Positions 1-9,703 are shown, numbered from the stretch's first letter. The stretch: DNA of 64,000 bases from CAZHEV01 sp964531335 [NCBI: uncultured bacterium] (GCA_964531335.1 CAZHEV010000006.1:124001-188000), one strand, 5' to 3'. Translations and numbers: made by a program. The notes: generated by a model from the letters alone, not told the origin.

Positions 1-870
1 TACGCGGCCATGAGCATGGGCGAGTACTTCCGCGACAAGGGCCGCGACGCCCTCGTGATCTTCGACGACTTGTCCGTTCACGCGGCCGCGTATAGGGAGA
101 TGTCCCTTCTCTTGAGGAGGCCCCCGGGACGGGAGGCCTACCCGGGAGACATATTCTACATTCACTCGCGCCTGTTGGAGAGGGCGACGCATCTCGACGA
201 GGAGCACGGCGGCGGGTCGCTGACCGCCCTGCCAATAGTCGAGACCCAGGCGCAGAACCTGTCCGCGTACATACCCACGAATCTCATCTCCATAACCGAC
301 GGCCAGGTTTATCTGTCTCCCTCCAATTACAGGAGGGGACTCCTGCCGGCGGTGGACGTCGGCAAGTCCGTCTCCCGGGTGGGAGGCAAGACGCAGCTTC
401 CCGCGTACCGGGACATAGCGGGAGACCTGCGACTTTCTTACTCGCAGTTCGAGGAGCTGGAGTCGTTTTCCCGTTTCAGCGCCCGGCTGGACGAGGACAC
501 GCGCCGGCGTCTAGAGCGCGGGCGCCGAATCAGGCAGGCCCTCAAACAGAACCAGTACGACACCTACACCGTGTTCGAGCAGATAGCGGTCCTGCTCGCG
601 GTAACCTCGGGGCTGTTCGACAAGCTCGAGCCTGAGGAGATCGGCGAGGCGGAGAAGGCGATCCGCAAGCTCGGCGAAGATGCCTTCCCGGACCTTGCCT
701 CCAAGATCAAGGAGGGCGAGGGGCTCGACGAGGACGACCGCGAGAGGCTGCTCGATGCCATGAGGAAGGCGCTCGAAGAGGACGGCCGCGGCGATGAGGA
801 TTCCGGCGGCGGCGAGTCAGGCCGGGATGCAGAGCGCGGGGGAGAACGAGAGCCGGAAAGAGACCAGTAG
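1..870 (+). CDS. atpA: N-type (alternate) F1F0 ATPase alpha subunit, 3' part
   Basis: This is the C-terminal 289 residues of an F1 alpha subunit. The reading frame is open from base 1, so the start lies upstream of the window. The F1 alpha core is clear: the [17 protein letters not shown] segment, the [15 protein letters not shown] segment and the following HSRLLERA. The polar tail (residues ~250-289, rich in Glu, Asp, Gly and Arg) is longer than in ordinary AtpA. Alpha followed directly by gamma, with no beta or epsilon after it, is the end of the N-ATPase operon order (beta, epsilon, Q, R, a, c, b, alpha, gamma). In that family the enzyme is thought to be an auxiliary, often Na+-translocating, ATPase. 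Ion specificity cannot be read here because the c subunit is outside the window. Confidence 0.93.
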   Translation, partial: YAAMSMGEYFRDKGRDALVIFDDLSVHAAAYREMSLLLRRPPGREAYPGDIFYIHSRLLERATHLDEEHGGGSLTALPIVETQAQNLSAYIPTNLISITDGQVYLSPSNYRRGLLPAVDVGKSVSRVGGKTQLPAYRDIAGDLRLSYSQFEELESFSRFSARLDEDTRRRLERGRRIRQALKQNQYDTYTVFEQIAVLLAVTSGLFDKLEPEEIGEAEKAIRKLGEDAFPDLASKIKEGEGLDEDDRERLLDAMRKALEEDGRGDEDSGGGESGRDAERGGEREPERDQ

Positions 871-872
871 CC

Positions 873-1766
873 ATGGAGACTCTTCAGTCGCTGAGGCGCC
901 GCCTTGACAGCACCCAGGACCTGCAGACCGTAGTCAAGACCATGAAGGCGATAGCCGCGGTCAGCATCAACCAGTACGATCGCGCGGTCTCCTCCCTGGT
1001 CGAATACCGCAAGGCGATCCACGACGGGTTTCACGCTTTGCTCTGCGGGGACAGCCGGCTGCTCGATTCCATGCGGGGCCTCGAGTACGAGGGAACAGGC
1101 GCCGTCGTGTTCGGCGCCTCCCAGGGGATGTCGGGGCGCTTCGACGACGTGATTGCGGATTTCAGCGCTGAAAGGCTCGGAGGGCCGGATTCGAAGAACG
1201 GACGGCCCAAAGCGATAGTCCTGGGCCGCAAGGCGGCGGACATTCTGCGCGAACGAGATCTCGATCTGTCGGCCACCATCGACTTGCCGGGCTCGGTGCA
1301 CGGCATCACGGAGGCGGTGGTGGAGATCCTCATGGTGATTGAAAGATGGCGCAGGGAAGACGAAAACATGCGCATCTTTCTTTTCTACAATCGCAAATCG
1401 TCGGGCACCTCCTTCGAGCCCGGCCGGCGGACGTTGTTCCCGCTCGACGTCGAGATGCTGGAGGGGATCGCCGGCCGCCGGTGGTCTTCACCGTCGCTTC
1501 CCTTCCATCGTCTCGACTACACCACGCTTCTGGGCAGGCTCCTCTACCAGCATTTCTTCGTGTCCCTCTACGAGGCCTTCGCCCAGTCGCTGGCGGCGGA
1601 GAACGCAAGCCGCCTCGCGGCGATGCAGGCGGCCGAGTCGAACATCGAAGAGAAGCTCGAAGAGCTGGAGGCGACCTATAATCATCGAAGGCAAGACTCG
1701 ATAACCTCCGAGCTGCTCGATATCGCCTCAGGTTATGAAGCCCTCCAACATAGTTCCAAACGGTGA
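873..1766 (+). CDS. atpG: N-type F1F0 ATPase gamma subunit
   Basis: This 297-residue protein is the central-stalk gamma subunit. The N-terminal helix (METLQSLRRRLDSTQDLQ, then TVVKTMKAIAAVS) and a C-terminal helix ending in ALQHSSKR are the two coiled-coil arms that turn inside the alpha/beta ring. The body is divergent from housekeeping AtpG, as expected for the alternate family. The start lies 2 nt after the alpha stop, so the two genes are translationally coupled. Gamma is the last gene of N-ATPase operons. The next gene, a P-type ATPase, overlaps its stop codon. Confidence 0.9.
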   Translation: METLQSLRRRLDSTQDLQTVVKTMKAIAAVSINQYDRAVSSLVEYRKAIHDGFHALLCGDSRLLDSMRGLEYEGTGAVVFGASQGMSGRFDDVIADFSAERLGGPDSKNGRPKAIVLGRKAADILRERDLDLSATIDLPGSVHGITEAVVEILMVIERWRREDENMRIFLFYNRKSSGTSFEPGRRTLFPLDVEMLEGIAGRRWSSPSLPFHRLDYTTLLGRLLYQHFFVSLYEAFAQSLAAENASRLAAMQAAESNIEEKLEELEATYNHRRQDSITSELLDIASGYEALQHSSKR

Positions 1767-4477
1767 CCGCCTCCATGACTTCTTCAAGAAAAGAAAGCGC
1801 TCTGGAAACACCCTGGAGCGAGCACGCCGAGAGCCTGCCGGCGGACCTCGGCACCGATGCGCAATCGGGGCTGAGCGGGGCCGAGGTGCGGGCGCGGCGG
1901 CTCGAGTACGGCCGCAACGAGATACGAGAGCCGCAGAAGAAGGGTCTCCTCGAGTGCCTGATCGACCAGTTCAAGAGCCTGGTCATCCTGCTTCTGGCCG
2001 CCGCGGCCATCGTCTCCATCGCGGTCGGACAGCTCGTGGAGGGCGCGGCAATAGGCATCGCCATAGTGGTCAACACGGTGATCGGATTCGTCATCGAGCT
2101 GAAAGCCGCGCGCTCGATGGAGGCCCTGCGCCGCATGAGCGTGGTCACGGCCAGGGTCAGAAGGGACGGCGAGGAGAAGGAGATACCATCGAGCAAGCTC
2201 GTTGTGGGCGATGTCGTCGTCCTGGAGGGCGGAGACATAGTAAGCGCCGACATGCGCCTGATAGAGGCAAACAAATTGCAGACCGACGAATCGGCCATGA
2301 CCGGGGAGTCCACGCCCGTGGCCAAGGGGACCCGGGCCGTCGAGCCTGATACGGAGCTTGCGGAACGGACAAACATGGCCTTCAAGGGCACGCACATAAC
2401 GCGCGGCTCGGGCGTGGGCGTGGTCACGGCGGTGGGACGGGACACCGAGCTGGGCAAGATATCCGAAATGGTGGAGGAGGCCGAGAAAAAGGGCACGCCT
2501 TTGGAGGAAAAGCTCGACGGACTGGCCAACAAGCTCATCTGGATAACGCTGGCGATAACCGCGGCCATCGCCGCGACCGGAATACTTAGGGGCAAAGACG
2601 TCCTATTGATGATCGAGACGGGAGTGGCGCTGGCGGTGGCGGCTATACCGGAGGGATTGCCCATAGTCGCCACCGTCTCGCTCGCCTGGGGCATGATGCA
2701 CATGGCCAGGAAGAACGCCCTGGTCAACCGCCTGGCGTCCGTCGAGACCCTCGGCGCGACAGGGGTCATCGGCGTCGACAAGACCGGCACCCTCACCGAA
2801 AACCGCATGACGGTATCCCGCATCTGCCTGCCCGGCCGCGACGTCGAGATCGAGCTCGAGGGCGGGGGCGGCTCCGCGCGGTTCGTCTCGGACGGCCGGG
2901 AGACGGACCCTTCCGGGGACGACGAGCTGGTAAGGGCTCTCTCGGTGGCAGTGCTGTGCAACAACGCCTCGCTCGGCAAGTCCGACGGTGAAAACGATGT
3001 CTCCCTGGGAGATCCTCTCGAGGTGGCGCTCCTGAGGGCCGGCGCGGCGGCCGGCATATACAGGGAAGCCCTGTTGGAGGAGAAGCCCGAGGAGAAGGAA
3101 ATCGCCTTCGACTCGGAGAGCAGCATGATGGCCACCTATCACCGTGAAGAGAAGGGCCTCGTCGTGGCCGTAAAGGGAGCCCCTGAAGCGGTCCTGGACT
3201 CCTGCAGCCGGATAGCCGGAGATGGCGACGACGAAGAGCTCTCGGACGAGGACAAGAGGGATTGGAAGCGTAGAAACGATGAGCTTGCCGAGCAGGGCCT
3301 CAGGATCCTGGCCCTGGCGGAGAAGAGGGCCGACGGCACGGATGAGCCCGCCCACGAGGACCTTGTGTTCTTAGGTCTCGCCGCGATGGTAGACCCTCCC
3401 GCCGAGGGCGTCGCGGAGGCGATAGAGGAGTGCCGAAAGGCCGGCATCGAAATAGTGATGCTCACGGGCGATCACCCCGGGACCGCCCGCCACGTGGCCG
3501 AGGAACTGCGCCTGGCCGGAGAAGGTGGCTACCACGTCCTGCGCGGAAAAGAGATAAGGCGCTCCGCCGAGGACAGCGAAGGTCTTGAGGATGAGATACT
3601 GAAGGCGCGGATACTTGCGCGCGTCGATCCGCGCCAGAAGCTGGACGTCATAAGGGCGCACCAGAGGACGGGGCACGTCGTCGCAATGACAGGCGATGGA
3701 GTCAACGACGCCCCGGCTCTCAAAGCGGCCGATATCGGCATAGCCATGGGAAGGCGCGGCACCCAGGTCGCCAAGGAGGCGTCCGACGTGGTGCTCAAGG
3801 ATGACTCCTTCCCCACGATCGTGGCCGCCATCCAACAAGGCCGCGTGATATTCGGGAACATCCGCAAGTTCGTGCTCTACCTGCTCTCAGGCAACACCGC
3901 CGAGATAATTGCCGTGGGGACGGCCGGGCTGGCCGGATGGTCGCTGCCCCTTCTGCCCCTGCAGATCCTCTTCTTGAACTTCGTCCTCGACGTCTTTCCG
4001 GCGCTGGCGCTGGGCGCGGGAAGGGGAAGCCCCGAAGTGATGCACGATCCGCCCCGGGCCCAGGACGAGAGCATCCTCACGGGCCGCCACTGGTTACTGG
4101 TCGCAATCTACGGGGCGATCATAGCCGCCGTCGCCCTGGGGACCATGCACGGCACTCAGGCCTGGCTGGGTCTGAGCCCGCGGGAGGCTCAGACCGCCGC
4201 TTTTCTCTCCCTGGCCTTCGGGAGGCTATGGCACGTCTATAACATGAGAGAGCCCAGATCCAACCCCATCGACAACGAGCTCACGCGCAACGCGTACTTG
4301 TGGGGAGCGATAGCGCTGTCGGCCGCCTTGCTCGTCGCCGCAGTATACACGCCGGTTGTTTCAGAGATAATGCAGCTAGTTCCTCCGGGGCGCGCGGGCT
4401 GGACGGTGGTTCTGGGCGCAAGCCTGGTCCCCCTGCTCTTAGGCCAGTCGCTCAGAATAAACAGAATCGCCGAGTGA
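1763..4477 (+). CDS. P2-type cation-transporting ATPase
   Basis: This 904-residue P-type ATPase couples ATP hydrolysis to cation transport. It has an N-terminal cation-ATPase domain, the actuator TGES motif near residue 180, PEGLP in the M4 helix near 295 (P2A type, as in Ca2+ pumps), the phosphorylation site DKTGTLT at Asp ~339, and TGDGVNDAP near 642, followed by a C-terminal helix bundle. Length and order are complete. The start is GTG at 1763, overlapping the atpG stop as GTGA; ATG at 1775 is an alternative. The overlap suggests co-transcription with the N-ATPase. Both proteins move cations, so a shared role in ion homeostasis is plausible but inferred. Ca2+ versus Na+ specificity is not decided. 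Confidence 0.9.
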   Translation: MTASMTSSRKESALETPWSEHAESLPADLGTDAQSGLSGAEVRARRLEYGRNEIREPQKKGLLECLIDQFKSLVILLLAAAAIVSIAVGQLVEGAAIGIAIVVNTVIGFVIELKAARSMEALRRMSVVTARVRRDGEEKEIPSSKLVVGDVVVLEGGDIVSADMRLIEANKLQTDESAMTGESTPVAKGTRAVEPDTELAERTNMAFKGTHITRGSGVGVVTAVGRDTELGKISEMVEEAEKKGTPLEEKLDGLANKLIWITLAITAAIAATGILRGKDVLLMIETGVALAVAAIPEGLPIVATVSLAWGMMHMARKNALVNRLASVETLGATGVIGVDKTGTLTENRMTVSRICLPGRDVEIELEGGGGSARFVSDGRETDPSGDDELVRALSVAVLCNNASLGKSDGENDVSLGDPLEVALLRAGAAAGIYREALLEEKPEEKEIAFDSESSMMATYHREEKGLVVAVKGAPEAVLDSCSRIAGDGDDEELSDEDKRDWKRRNDELAEQGLRILALAEKRADGTDEPAHEDLVFLGLAAMVDPPAEGVAEAIEECRKAGIEIVMLTGDHPGTARHVAEELRLAGEGGYHVLRGKEIRRSAEDSEGLEDEILKARILARVDPRQKLDVIRAHQRTGHVVAMTGDGVNDAPALKAADIGIAMGRRGTQVAKEASDVVLKDDSFPTIVAAIQQGRVIFGNIRKFVLYLLSGNTAEIIAVGTAGLAGWSLPLLPLQILFLNFVLDVFPALALGAGRGSPEVMHDPPRAQDESILTGRHWLLVAIYGAIIAAVALGTMHGTQAWLGLSPREAQTAAFLSLAFGRLWHVYNMREPRSNPIDNELTRNAYLWGAIALSAALLVAAVYTPVVSEIMQLVPPGRAGWTVVLGASLVPLLLGQSLRINRIAE

Positions 4478-4811
4478 GCCCCGCCGTCTTCGATGCGCCG
4501 GAGAGAAACCTCAAGGCCCATGCCTCGTAAAGCCGGGCCTTATGCACATCTGGGGGAAACCCCCAGTGAAATCCGGGTCGCGTTGTCGTAAAATGGAGGA
4601 ACGTTTTCGGCGAAATCGCCCGGTTTTCGGAGTCTTGGTTTTTTGGCGCACGTCTAATAAAGGATATAGGGGTGGGAAGCAAACACGGTCGATAATGTCG
4701 AACGTTATGTCTCGGACGCCTACGAAGGGTTTCTCGGTCGTCGGGGGTGGATCTGCGGCCCGCCGTTGCACGGGCCGCAGGCGGACCTGCAACAAGGAGC
4801 GAGGGAGCGCC
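4478..4811. other. Intergenic region upstream of the trehalose operon
   Basis: No gene is seen in these 334 bases. The region holds a perfect inverted repeat at 4550-4566 and an A/T-richer stretch near 4640-4700 that could hold a promoter, although no convincing -35/-10 pair was found. It ends in an AAGGAG-like ribosome binding site near 4793-4800 ahead of the HAD gene. Confidence 0.6.
4550..4566 (+). repeat. GGGGG-AAA-CCCCC inverted repeat
   Basis: CTGGGGGAAACCCCCAG has 7-bp arms around an AAA loop. It lies about 250 bases upstream of the HAD/otsB/GH65 operon. The same core occurs in two other intergenic gaps (near 9750 and 19900). No T-tract follows, so it is not a classical terminator. 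Confidence 0.7.
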
Positions 4812-5558
4812 ATGAAGTGCACGATTTCCAGGGCAGACTACGACGCCGTCATATTCGATCTCGACGGGGTTATCACCAAGACGGCCGACGTGCATGCCAA
4901 GGCCTGGAAGAAGATGTTCGATCAGTATCTGCAAAGCAGGTCCGATCTCGACAAGGAGGCCGCAAGGCCGTTCGAGATAGAGCCCGACTACAGGTTGTAC
5001 GTGGACGGCAAGCCACGCTACGAGGGCGTCAGGAGCTTCCTCGAGTCCCGGGGCATCGAGATACCTTATGGGGCCCCCGAGGATCCGCCCGAGAAGGAGA
5101 CCATCTGCGGGCTGGGCAACAGGAAGAACGACCTCTTCAGGGAGGTCCTCTCCCAGCAGGGCGTGGAGATATACGACTCCACCATAGATCTGATCCATGA
5201 GCTCAGAAATCGAGGAGTGAAGACGGCCGTCGTATCGTCGAGCAAGAACTGCGTGGATGTGCTCAAGGCGGGCAAGATAGAGCATCTTTTCGACGCCAAG
5301 GTGGACGGAGCCGATTCGGCGCGACTGGGGCTGAAGGGCAAGCCCGATCCGGACATCTTCGTCGAGGCGGCGAGAGAGCTCGAGGCCGACCCGGAGCGAT
5401 GCGTGGTAGTCGAGGACGCAGTGGCCGGAGTCCAGGCGGGAAGAGCCGGCGGTTTTGGATGCGTAATCGGCGTGGACAGGACAGGCCATGCGGCCGGCCT
5501 GAAAGACGGCGGCGCGGACGTCGTGGTACCCGATCTCGAGGAGGTCCAAAGTGACTGA
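4812..5558 (+). CDS. HAD-family beta-phosphoglucomutase-like phosphatase/mutase
   Basis: This 248-residue HAD hydrolase has the nucleophile motif DLDGVI near residue 17, then the cap domain starting TKTADVHAKAWKKMF, and the C-terminal VVEDAVAGVQAGRAGG loop. Proteins of this subtype sit next to GH65 phosphorylases and convert beta-glucose 1-phosphate to glucose 6-phosphate. The adjacent GH65 gene supports that role. The start at 4812 is chosen because it follows an AAGGAG-type site and matches the family N terminus; the in-frame extension to 4542 lacks family similarity. The end overlaps otsB by 8 bases. Confidence 0.85.
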   Translation: MKCTISRADYDAVIFDLDGVITKTADVHAKAWKKMFDQYLQSRSDLDKEAARPFEIEPDYRLYVDGKPRYEGVRSFLESRGIEIPYGAPEDPPEKETICGLGNRKNDLFREVLSQQGVEIYDSTIDLIHELRNRGVKTAVVSSSKNCVDVLKAGKIEHLFDAKVDGADSARLGLKGKPDPDIFVEAARELEADPERCVVVEDAVAGVQAGRAGGFGCVIGVDRTGHAAGLKDGGADVVVPDLEEVQSD

Positions 5559-6450
5559 AGGACAACGTAATAGAGGAGAAAAAGGAGAGCGCGGCCTAGG
5601 GCCTCAGCAAAGCAGGGAAAGGGCCGAAACTAATGGTGAAGGAGAGGGCGTGGACTCGGCGGCCCTGCCCTCGGCCCTCGAAAGGATGTCCGAGATCTCA
5701 GATAGGTGTCGCGACAAGCGCATAGCCGCGTTCCTGGACTACGACGGCACCCTGACTCCCATCGTTCAGAGGCCCGAGGACGCCGTGATGGCCGAAGACA
5801 TGCGCGACGTCGTGGCGAGGCTGGCGAAACGGCAGACGGTGGCCGTCATAAGCGGGCGCGACCTGGACGACGTGCGCGACCTGATAAAGGTCGATGGGAT
5901 CTACTACGCGGGCAGCCACGGCTTCGACATAGCGGACCCGGACGGGCGCCGCATAGAGATCGACAGAGCGGCCCAGTCTCTGGGCGAGTTGGATCGCGCC
6001 GAGAAGAGGCTGCATGAGCTACTCGACGATTACGAAGGAGTACAGATAGAGAGAAAGCGCTACTCGATAGCCGTCCACTATCGCAGGGCCGATGAAAAGG
6101 ACGTGGGCAGTGTGGACGGCGTGCTGGACGAGGTCAACGGCGAGTCGAAGGGCCTCAGGCGGAGCTACGGAAAGAAAGTGTTCGAGCTTCAGCCCGACGT
6201 TCCCTGGAACAAGGGGGAGGCGCTGCTCTTTCTGCTCGACGAGCTGGGCCTGGGCGGCAGAGAGGTGGTGCCCTTCTACCTCGGCGACGACATAACCGAT
6301 GAGAACGCGTTCGCCGTGCTTCGCGACCGCGGAATCGGGATCGTGGTGCGCGACGAGCCGCGAAGATCCCTCGCGGCATACGCCCTCGATGACGTGAGCC
6401 AGGTCGGGAAGTTTCTCGAAGAGCTGATATCGATCAACGACGGAGAATGA
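5551..6450 (+). CDS. otsB: Trehalose-6-phosphate phosphatase
   Basis: This HAD-superfamily phosphatase of 299 residues hydrolyses trehalose 6-phosphate to trehalose. Motif I is DYDGTLTPI (nucleophile Asp ~64), motif II is VISGRDLDDV, and the C-terminal acidic motif is GDDITDENAF. The first ~45 residues are low-complexity and rich in Gly, Glu and Arg, so translation might instead begin at an internal codon. It sits between a beta-PGM-like gene and a GH65 phosphorylase with overlapping ends. No trehalose-6-phosphate synthase gene is seen in the window. Confidence 0.92.
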   Translation: MTEGQRNRGEKGERGLGPQQSRERAETNGEGEGVDSAALPSALERMSEISDRCRDKRIAAFLDYDGTLTPIVQRPEDAVMAEDMRDVVARLAKRQTVAVISGRDLDDVRDLIKVDGIYYAGSHGFDIADPDGRRIEIDRAAQSLGELDRAEKRLHELLDDYEGVQIERKRYSIAVHYRRADEKDVGSVDGVLDEVNGESKGLRRSYGKKVFELQPDVPWNKGEALLFLLDELGLGGREVVPFYLGDDITDENAFAVLRDRGIGIVVRDEPRRSLAAYALDDVSQVGKFLEELISINDGE

Positions 6451-8864
6451 ACGATATGACATGGTCCCTTGTCTACGAAGATCTGGAACCCGATCACGAG
6501 GGCCTCAGGGAGGCCCTTTGCACGCTCGGCAACGGATACCTCGCGACCCGAGGCGCGTGGGCGGAGTCCGTAGCGGACGGTGTCCACTACCCCGGCACCT
6601 ACCTGGCCGGCGGATACAACAGGCTCACCACGGAGATCTCCGGGCGCGGGATAGAGAACGAGGACCTGGTCAACATGCCGAACTGGCTTCCGCTGACCTT
6701 CAGGACGGACGGAGGCAAGTGGTTCAGGCCCAGCAAGTTCAAGGTCCTGTCGCACCGCCTCGAGCTCGACATGAAAAACGGAATTCTGCGGCGCACGGCC
6801 CGCGTGGAAGACGATGACGGCAGGCGTACCAAGCTCGAAGAGCGCAGGATAGTGAGCATGGCGGACCCTCACATCGCCGCCCTGCAAACGACTATCACAG
6901 CCGAGAACTGGTCGGGCTCCATGGAGATCTGCGCCGCCCTGGACGGCACCGTGGAGAACAAGGGCGTCGATCGCTACAAGGACCTCAACAGCAAGCACCT
7001 CGAGCCCATGGATTCCGGCGCCTTCGACGAGACCTGCATGTTTCTCAAGGTCCAGACCAGTCAATCCGAGCTGCGCGTCGCCCAGGCGGCGAAGCTGAGG
7101 CTGTTCAAGGAAGGCAAGGCGTTGTCCGTCGATCACAAGATCACCGACAAACCAGGGTACGTGGCCGACCATGTCAGAGTCGAGATCTCCGAAGGGGAGA
7201 GCATACAGGCGGCGAAGATAGTGGCCCTGTATACCTCTCGCGACAACGCCATCACCGAATGCGGCCAAGAGGCCAAGAAGGCCATCGGCCGGGCGCCGGA
7301 ATTCGCATCCCTCCTGGAAAACCATATCCTCGCCTGGAAGGAGATCTGGCGCCGGTTCGACATAGAGGTAGAGCTGACGGAAGAGGGCAACTCCGTCTTC
7401 ACGCAGCGGATCCTGCGGCTTCACACCTTTCATCTGGTTCAGACGTCCTCCTGGATCAGCACCGACCTGGACGTGGGCATTCCGGCGAGAGGGCTGCACG
7501 GGGAAGCCTACCGGGGGCACATATTCTGGGACGAGCTGTTTATCTTTCCGGTCCTCAACTACCGCATGCCGCAGATCACCAGGAGCCTCCTGATGTACAG
7601 GTTCAGGCGGCTTCGTGAGGCAAGGGCCGCCGCGAAGAGGGAGGGCTACTGCGGGGCGATGTACCCGTGGCAGAGTGGAAGCAACGGCCGGGAGGAGAGC
7701 CAGAGGCTTCATCTCAATCCAAAGTCGGGCCGGTGGATACCCGATAACAGCAGGTTGCAGAGGCACGTCAACATAGCGGTAGCTCATGACATCTGCCGCT
7801 ACTTCCACGCCACCGGCGACCTGGAGTTCATGTCTCACTTCGGTGCGGAAATGCTCCTCGAGATAGCCCGCTTCTGGGCCAGCCTCGCAAGCTTCAACAA
7901 GGAGAAGGGGCGCTACGAGATAAAGGGGGTCATGGGACCGGACGAGTACCACGACGCCTATCCGGAATCCGAGGATAAGGGAATCGACAACAACGCGTAC
8001 ACGAACGTGATGGTGAGCTGGCTGATGCAAAGCGCCTTGAGGACCCTGGACAGCCTCCCCGGCGACAGGATCGTGGCGTTGAGGGAGATCCTGGACATAG
8101 ACGACGATGAGCTGGAACGGTGGCAGGAAATGAGCCGCAAGCTGTTCGTCCCCTTTCACGAAGACGGTATAATTAGCCAGTTCGAGGGATACGAAAAGCT
8201 GAAAGAGTTCGACTGGGAAGGCTACAGGGAGAAGTACGGCGACATACAGCGTCTGGACCGTATCCTGGAGAGCGAGGGCGACACGCCGAACCGGTACAAG
8301 CTCTCAAAGCAAGCGGATGTCCTGATGCTGTTCTATCTTCTCTCCGCGGAGGAGCTGGCCGAGATCTTCAACAGGCTCGGCTACAAGATGCATGACGACA
8401 CCATTCCCAAGAACATTGAATACTACTCGCGGCGGACCTCTCACGGGTCCACGCTGAGCAGGGTCGTGCACTCCTGGGTCCTCGCCAGACGAGATCGCCC
8501 GCGCTCCTGGGAGCTTTTCAAGGAGGCTCTGAAGAGCGATGTCACGGACATTCAGGGCGGCACGACGCCCGAGGGGATCCACCTGGGCGCCATGGCGGGC
8601 ACCGTGGACCTCGCTCAAAGAGGCTACGTGGGCATAGTGATGCACCGGGACGCCCTTTGGCTCAACCCGTCGCTGCCGGATGAGCTCAAGTGCCTCAAGA
8701 TGACGATAAGGTACATGGGACACACCCTGGATCTGGTCATACGACAGGACAAGATCGAGGCCACGGCTGAACGAACGGCCGCCGGCACCGCGCGTATAGG
8801 CATCATAGACAAGGTCCACGAGATAAAGCCCGGACATACCAGGGTGTTCAAGTATAAGACGTGA
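6447..8864 (+). CDS. Glycoside hydrolase family 65 disaccharide phosphorylase (trehalose/kojibiose type)
   Basis: This 805-residue GH65 protein phosphorolyses an alpha-glucoside to beta-glucose 1-phosphate plus sugar. It shows the N-terminal super-sandwich domain (~1-280), the (alpha/alpha)6 barrel with YRGHIFWDELF near 360, and the catalytic motif MGPDEYH with general acid Glu ~500, followed by DNNAYTNVM. A small beta-sandwich ends the protein. The ATGA overlap with otsB shows one operon. With the beta-PGM-like enzyme, the simplest reading is trehalose to glucose plus glucose 6-phosphate. The exact disaccharide is not proven by sequence. Confidence 0.88.
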   Translation: MNDMTWSLVYEDLEPDHEGLREALCTLGNGYLATRGAWAESVADGVHYPGTYLAGGYNRLTTEISGRGIENEDLVNMPNWLPLTFRTDGGKWFRPSKFKVLSHRLELDMKNGILRRTARVEDDDGRRTKLEERRIVSMADPHIAALQTTITAENWSGSMEICAALDGTVENKGVDRYKDLNSKHLEPMDSGAFDETCMFLKVQTSQSELRVAQAAKLRLFKEGKALSVDHKITDKPGYVADHVRVEISEGESIQAAKIVALYTSRDNAITECGQEAKKAIGRAPEFASLLENHILAWKEIWRRFDIEVELTEEGNSVFTQRILRLHTFHLVQTSSWISTDLDVGIPARGLHGEAYRGHIFWDELFIFPVLNYRMPQITRSLLMYRFRRLREARAAAKREGYCGAMYPWQSGSNGREESQRLHLNPKSGRWIPDNSRLQRHVNIAVAHDICRYFHATGDLEFMSHFGAEMLLEIARFWASLASFNKEKGRYEIKGVMGPDEYHDAYPESEDKGIDNNAYTNVMVSWLMQSALRTLDSLPGDRIVALREILDIDDDELERWQEMSRKLFVPFHEDGIISQFEGYEKLKEFDWEGYREKYGDIQRLDRILESEGDTPNRYKLSKQADVLMLFYLLSAEELAEIFNRLGYKMHDDTIPKNIEYYSRRTSHGSTLSRVVHSWVLARRDRPRSWELFKEALKSDVTDIQGGTTPEGIHLGAMAGTVDLAQRGYVGIVMHRDALWLNPSLPDELKCLKMTIRYMGHTLDLVIRQDKIEATAERTAAGTARIGIIDKVHEIKPGHTRVFKYKT

Positions 8865-8868
8865 TGAT

Positions 8869-8918
8869 CGGCCGCCGCGGTTTTGACGGGAGCTCCGGCT
8901 ACCGGAGACTTGCGGCCG
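8869..8918. terminator. Possible bidirectional terminator between convergent genes
   Basis: Nested inverted repeats fill the gap between the GH65 gene and the phosphoribosyltransferase gene. Outer arms CGGCCGC and GCGGCCG enclose an inner CTCCGG/CCGGAG hairpin (8893-8907). There is no clean T-run, so the function is inferred from position between convergent genes. Confidence 0.35.
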
Positions 8919-8928
8919 TCCCGGCTTC

Positions 8929-9570
8929 TCAGCGGGGCTCCTCGCCGTCCTCCCACTTCTCCATTATCTCGACAACCTCGTTGTCGGTGACGTCATGCCA
9001 GTGGTAGTAGCCTTGGGCCACGGCCATGAAATCGGGCGGGGTGTAGACTACGACCGCCTCGTCGGCGTGCTCCGACATCTTCCTTTCAGCGGTGGGCCCG
9101 CCCACGGGGGCGCCTACTATTATATTCTCCGCTCCGAGGTTGCGGCAGCAGCGTGCGGCGGCGATCATCGTGGAGCCCATCGCGATGCCGTCGTCCACCA
9201 GAAGCACCGTGCGGCTCTCGAGATCAGGTAGCGGGCGGCCCTTGCGCAGGGTCTCGATCCGCCTTTGAACGACCTTCTTCTGCTCATCGATGATCTTGCC
9301 CGCGACCCCCGGGGGCACGGCGAACTTGGCGCCCGAGATCATGTAAACGCTTCCGTCCTCAGCCAGCGCTCCGAACCCGGCCTCGGGGTTGTCCGGAAAA
9401 GGGAGCTTGCGCGCCACTATTATCGAGAAGTCGGCTTCCAGGTGCCGGGCGACCTCGTGTCCAACCTCAACCCCTCCGCGCGGAATCGCCAGCACGAGCG
9501 GCGAAACCCCGCGATAGTCTTCGAGCGCTCTTCCAAGCTGCCGGCCGGCGTCCTTGCGATCCTGGAACAT
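8929..9570 (-). CDS. Phosphoribosyltransferase-family protein
   Basis: This 213-residue type I phosphoribosyltransferase fold protein has the PRPP-binding loop VLLVDDGIAMGSTM. The N-terminal segment (FQDRKDAGRQLGRAL then LVLAIPRGGVEVG) is typical of the family found in stress and dormancy gene clusters and sometimes linked to DosR-like regulons. The substrate is unknown. The start at 9570 is preceded by GGAGGG and gives the family N terminus. The 65 upstream in-frame residues to 9765 overlap palindromes and look non-coding. Confidence 0.85.
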   Translation of the reverse strand: MFQDRKDAGRQLGRALEDYRGVSPLVLAIPRGGVEVGHEVARHLEADFSIIVARKLPFPDNPEAGFGALAEDGSVYMISGAKFAVPPGVAGKIIDEQKKVVQRRIETLRKGRPLPDLESRTVLLVDDGIAMGSTMIAAARCCRNLGAENIIVGAPVGGPTAERKMSEHADEAVVVYTPPDFMAVAQGYYHWHDVTDNEVVEIMEKWEDGEEPR

Positions 9571-9703
9571 CTCGCCCTCCAATCCTAGGATTGCGTGGTC
9601 TCGTCGATGAAAGCCCGCCCTTCCCAAAGCAGGCCACAGCGGCCTTTCGAGCGAAACCGGGGAAAGCGTCGGACACAGGCTCCGCAAAAATCCGAATGAT
9701 TCC

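Noticed and set aside
1330-3135. 601-codon open frame on the minus strand opposite the P-type ATPase
   Set aside because: It is antisense to a clear ATPase gene, rich in Ser, Arg and Pro, and has no domain motif; a typical shadow in GC-rich DNA.
6276-8159. 627-codon minus-strand frame opposite otsB and GH65
   Set aside because: Antisense to two genes with catalytic motifs; no similarity of its own.
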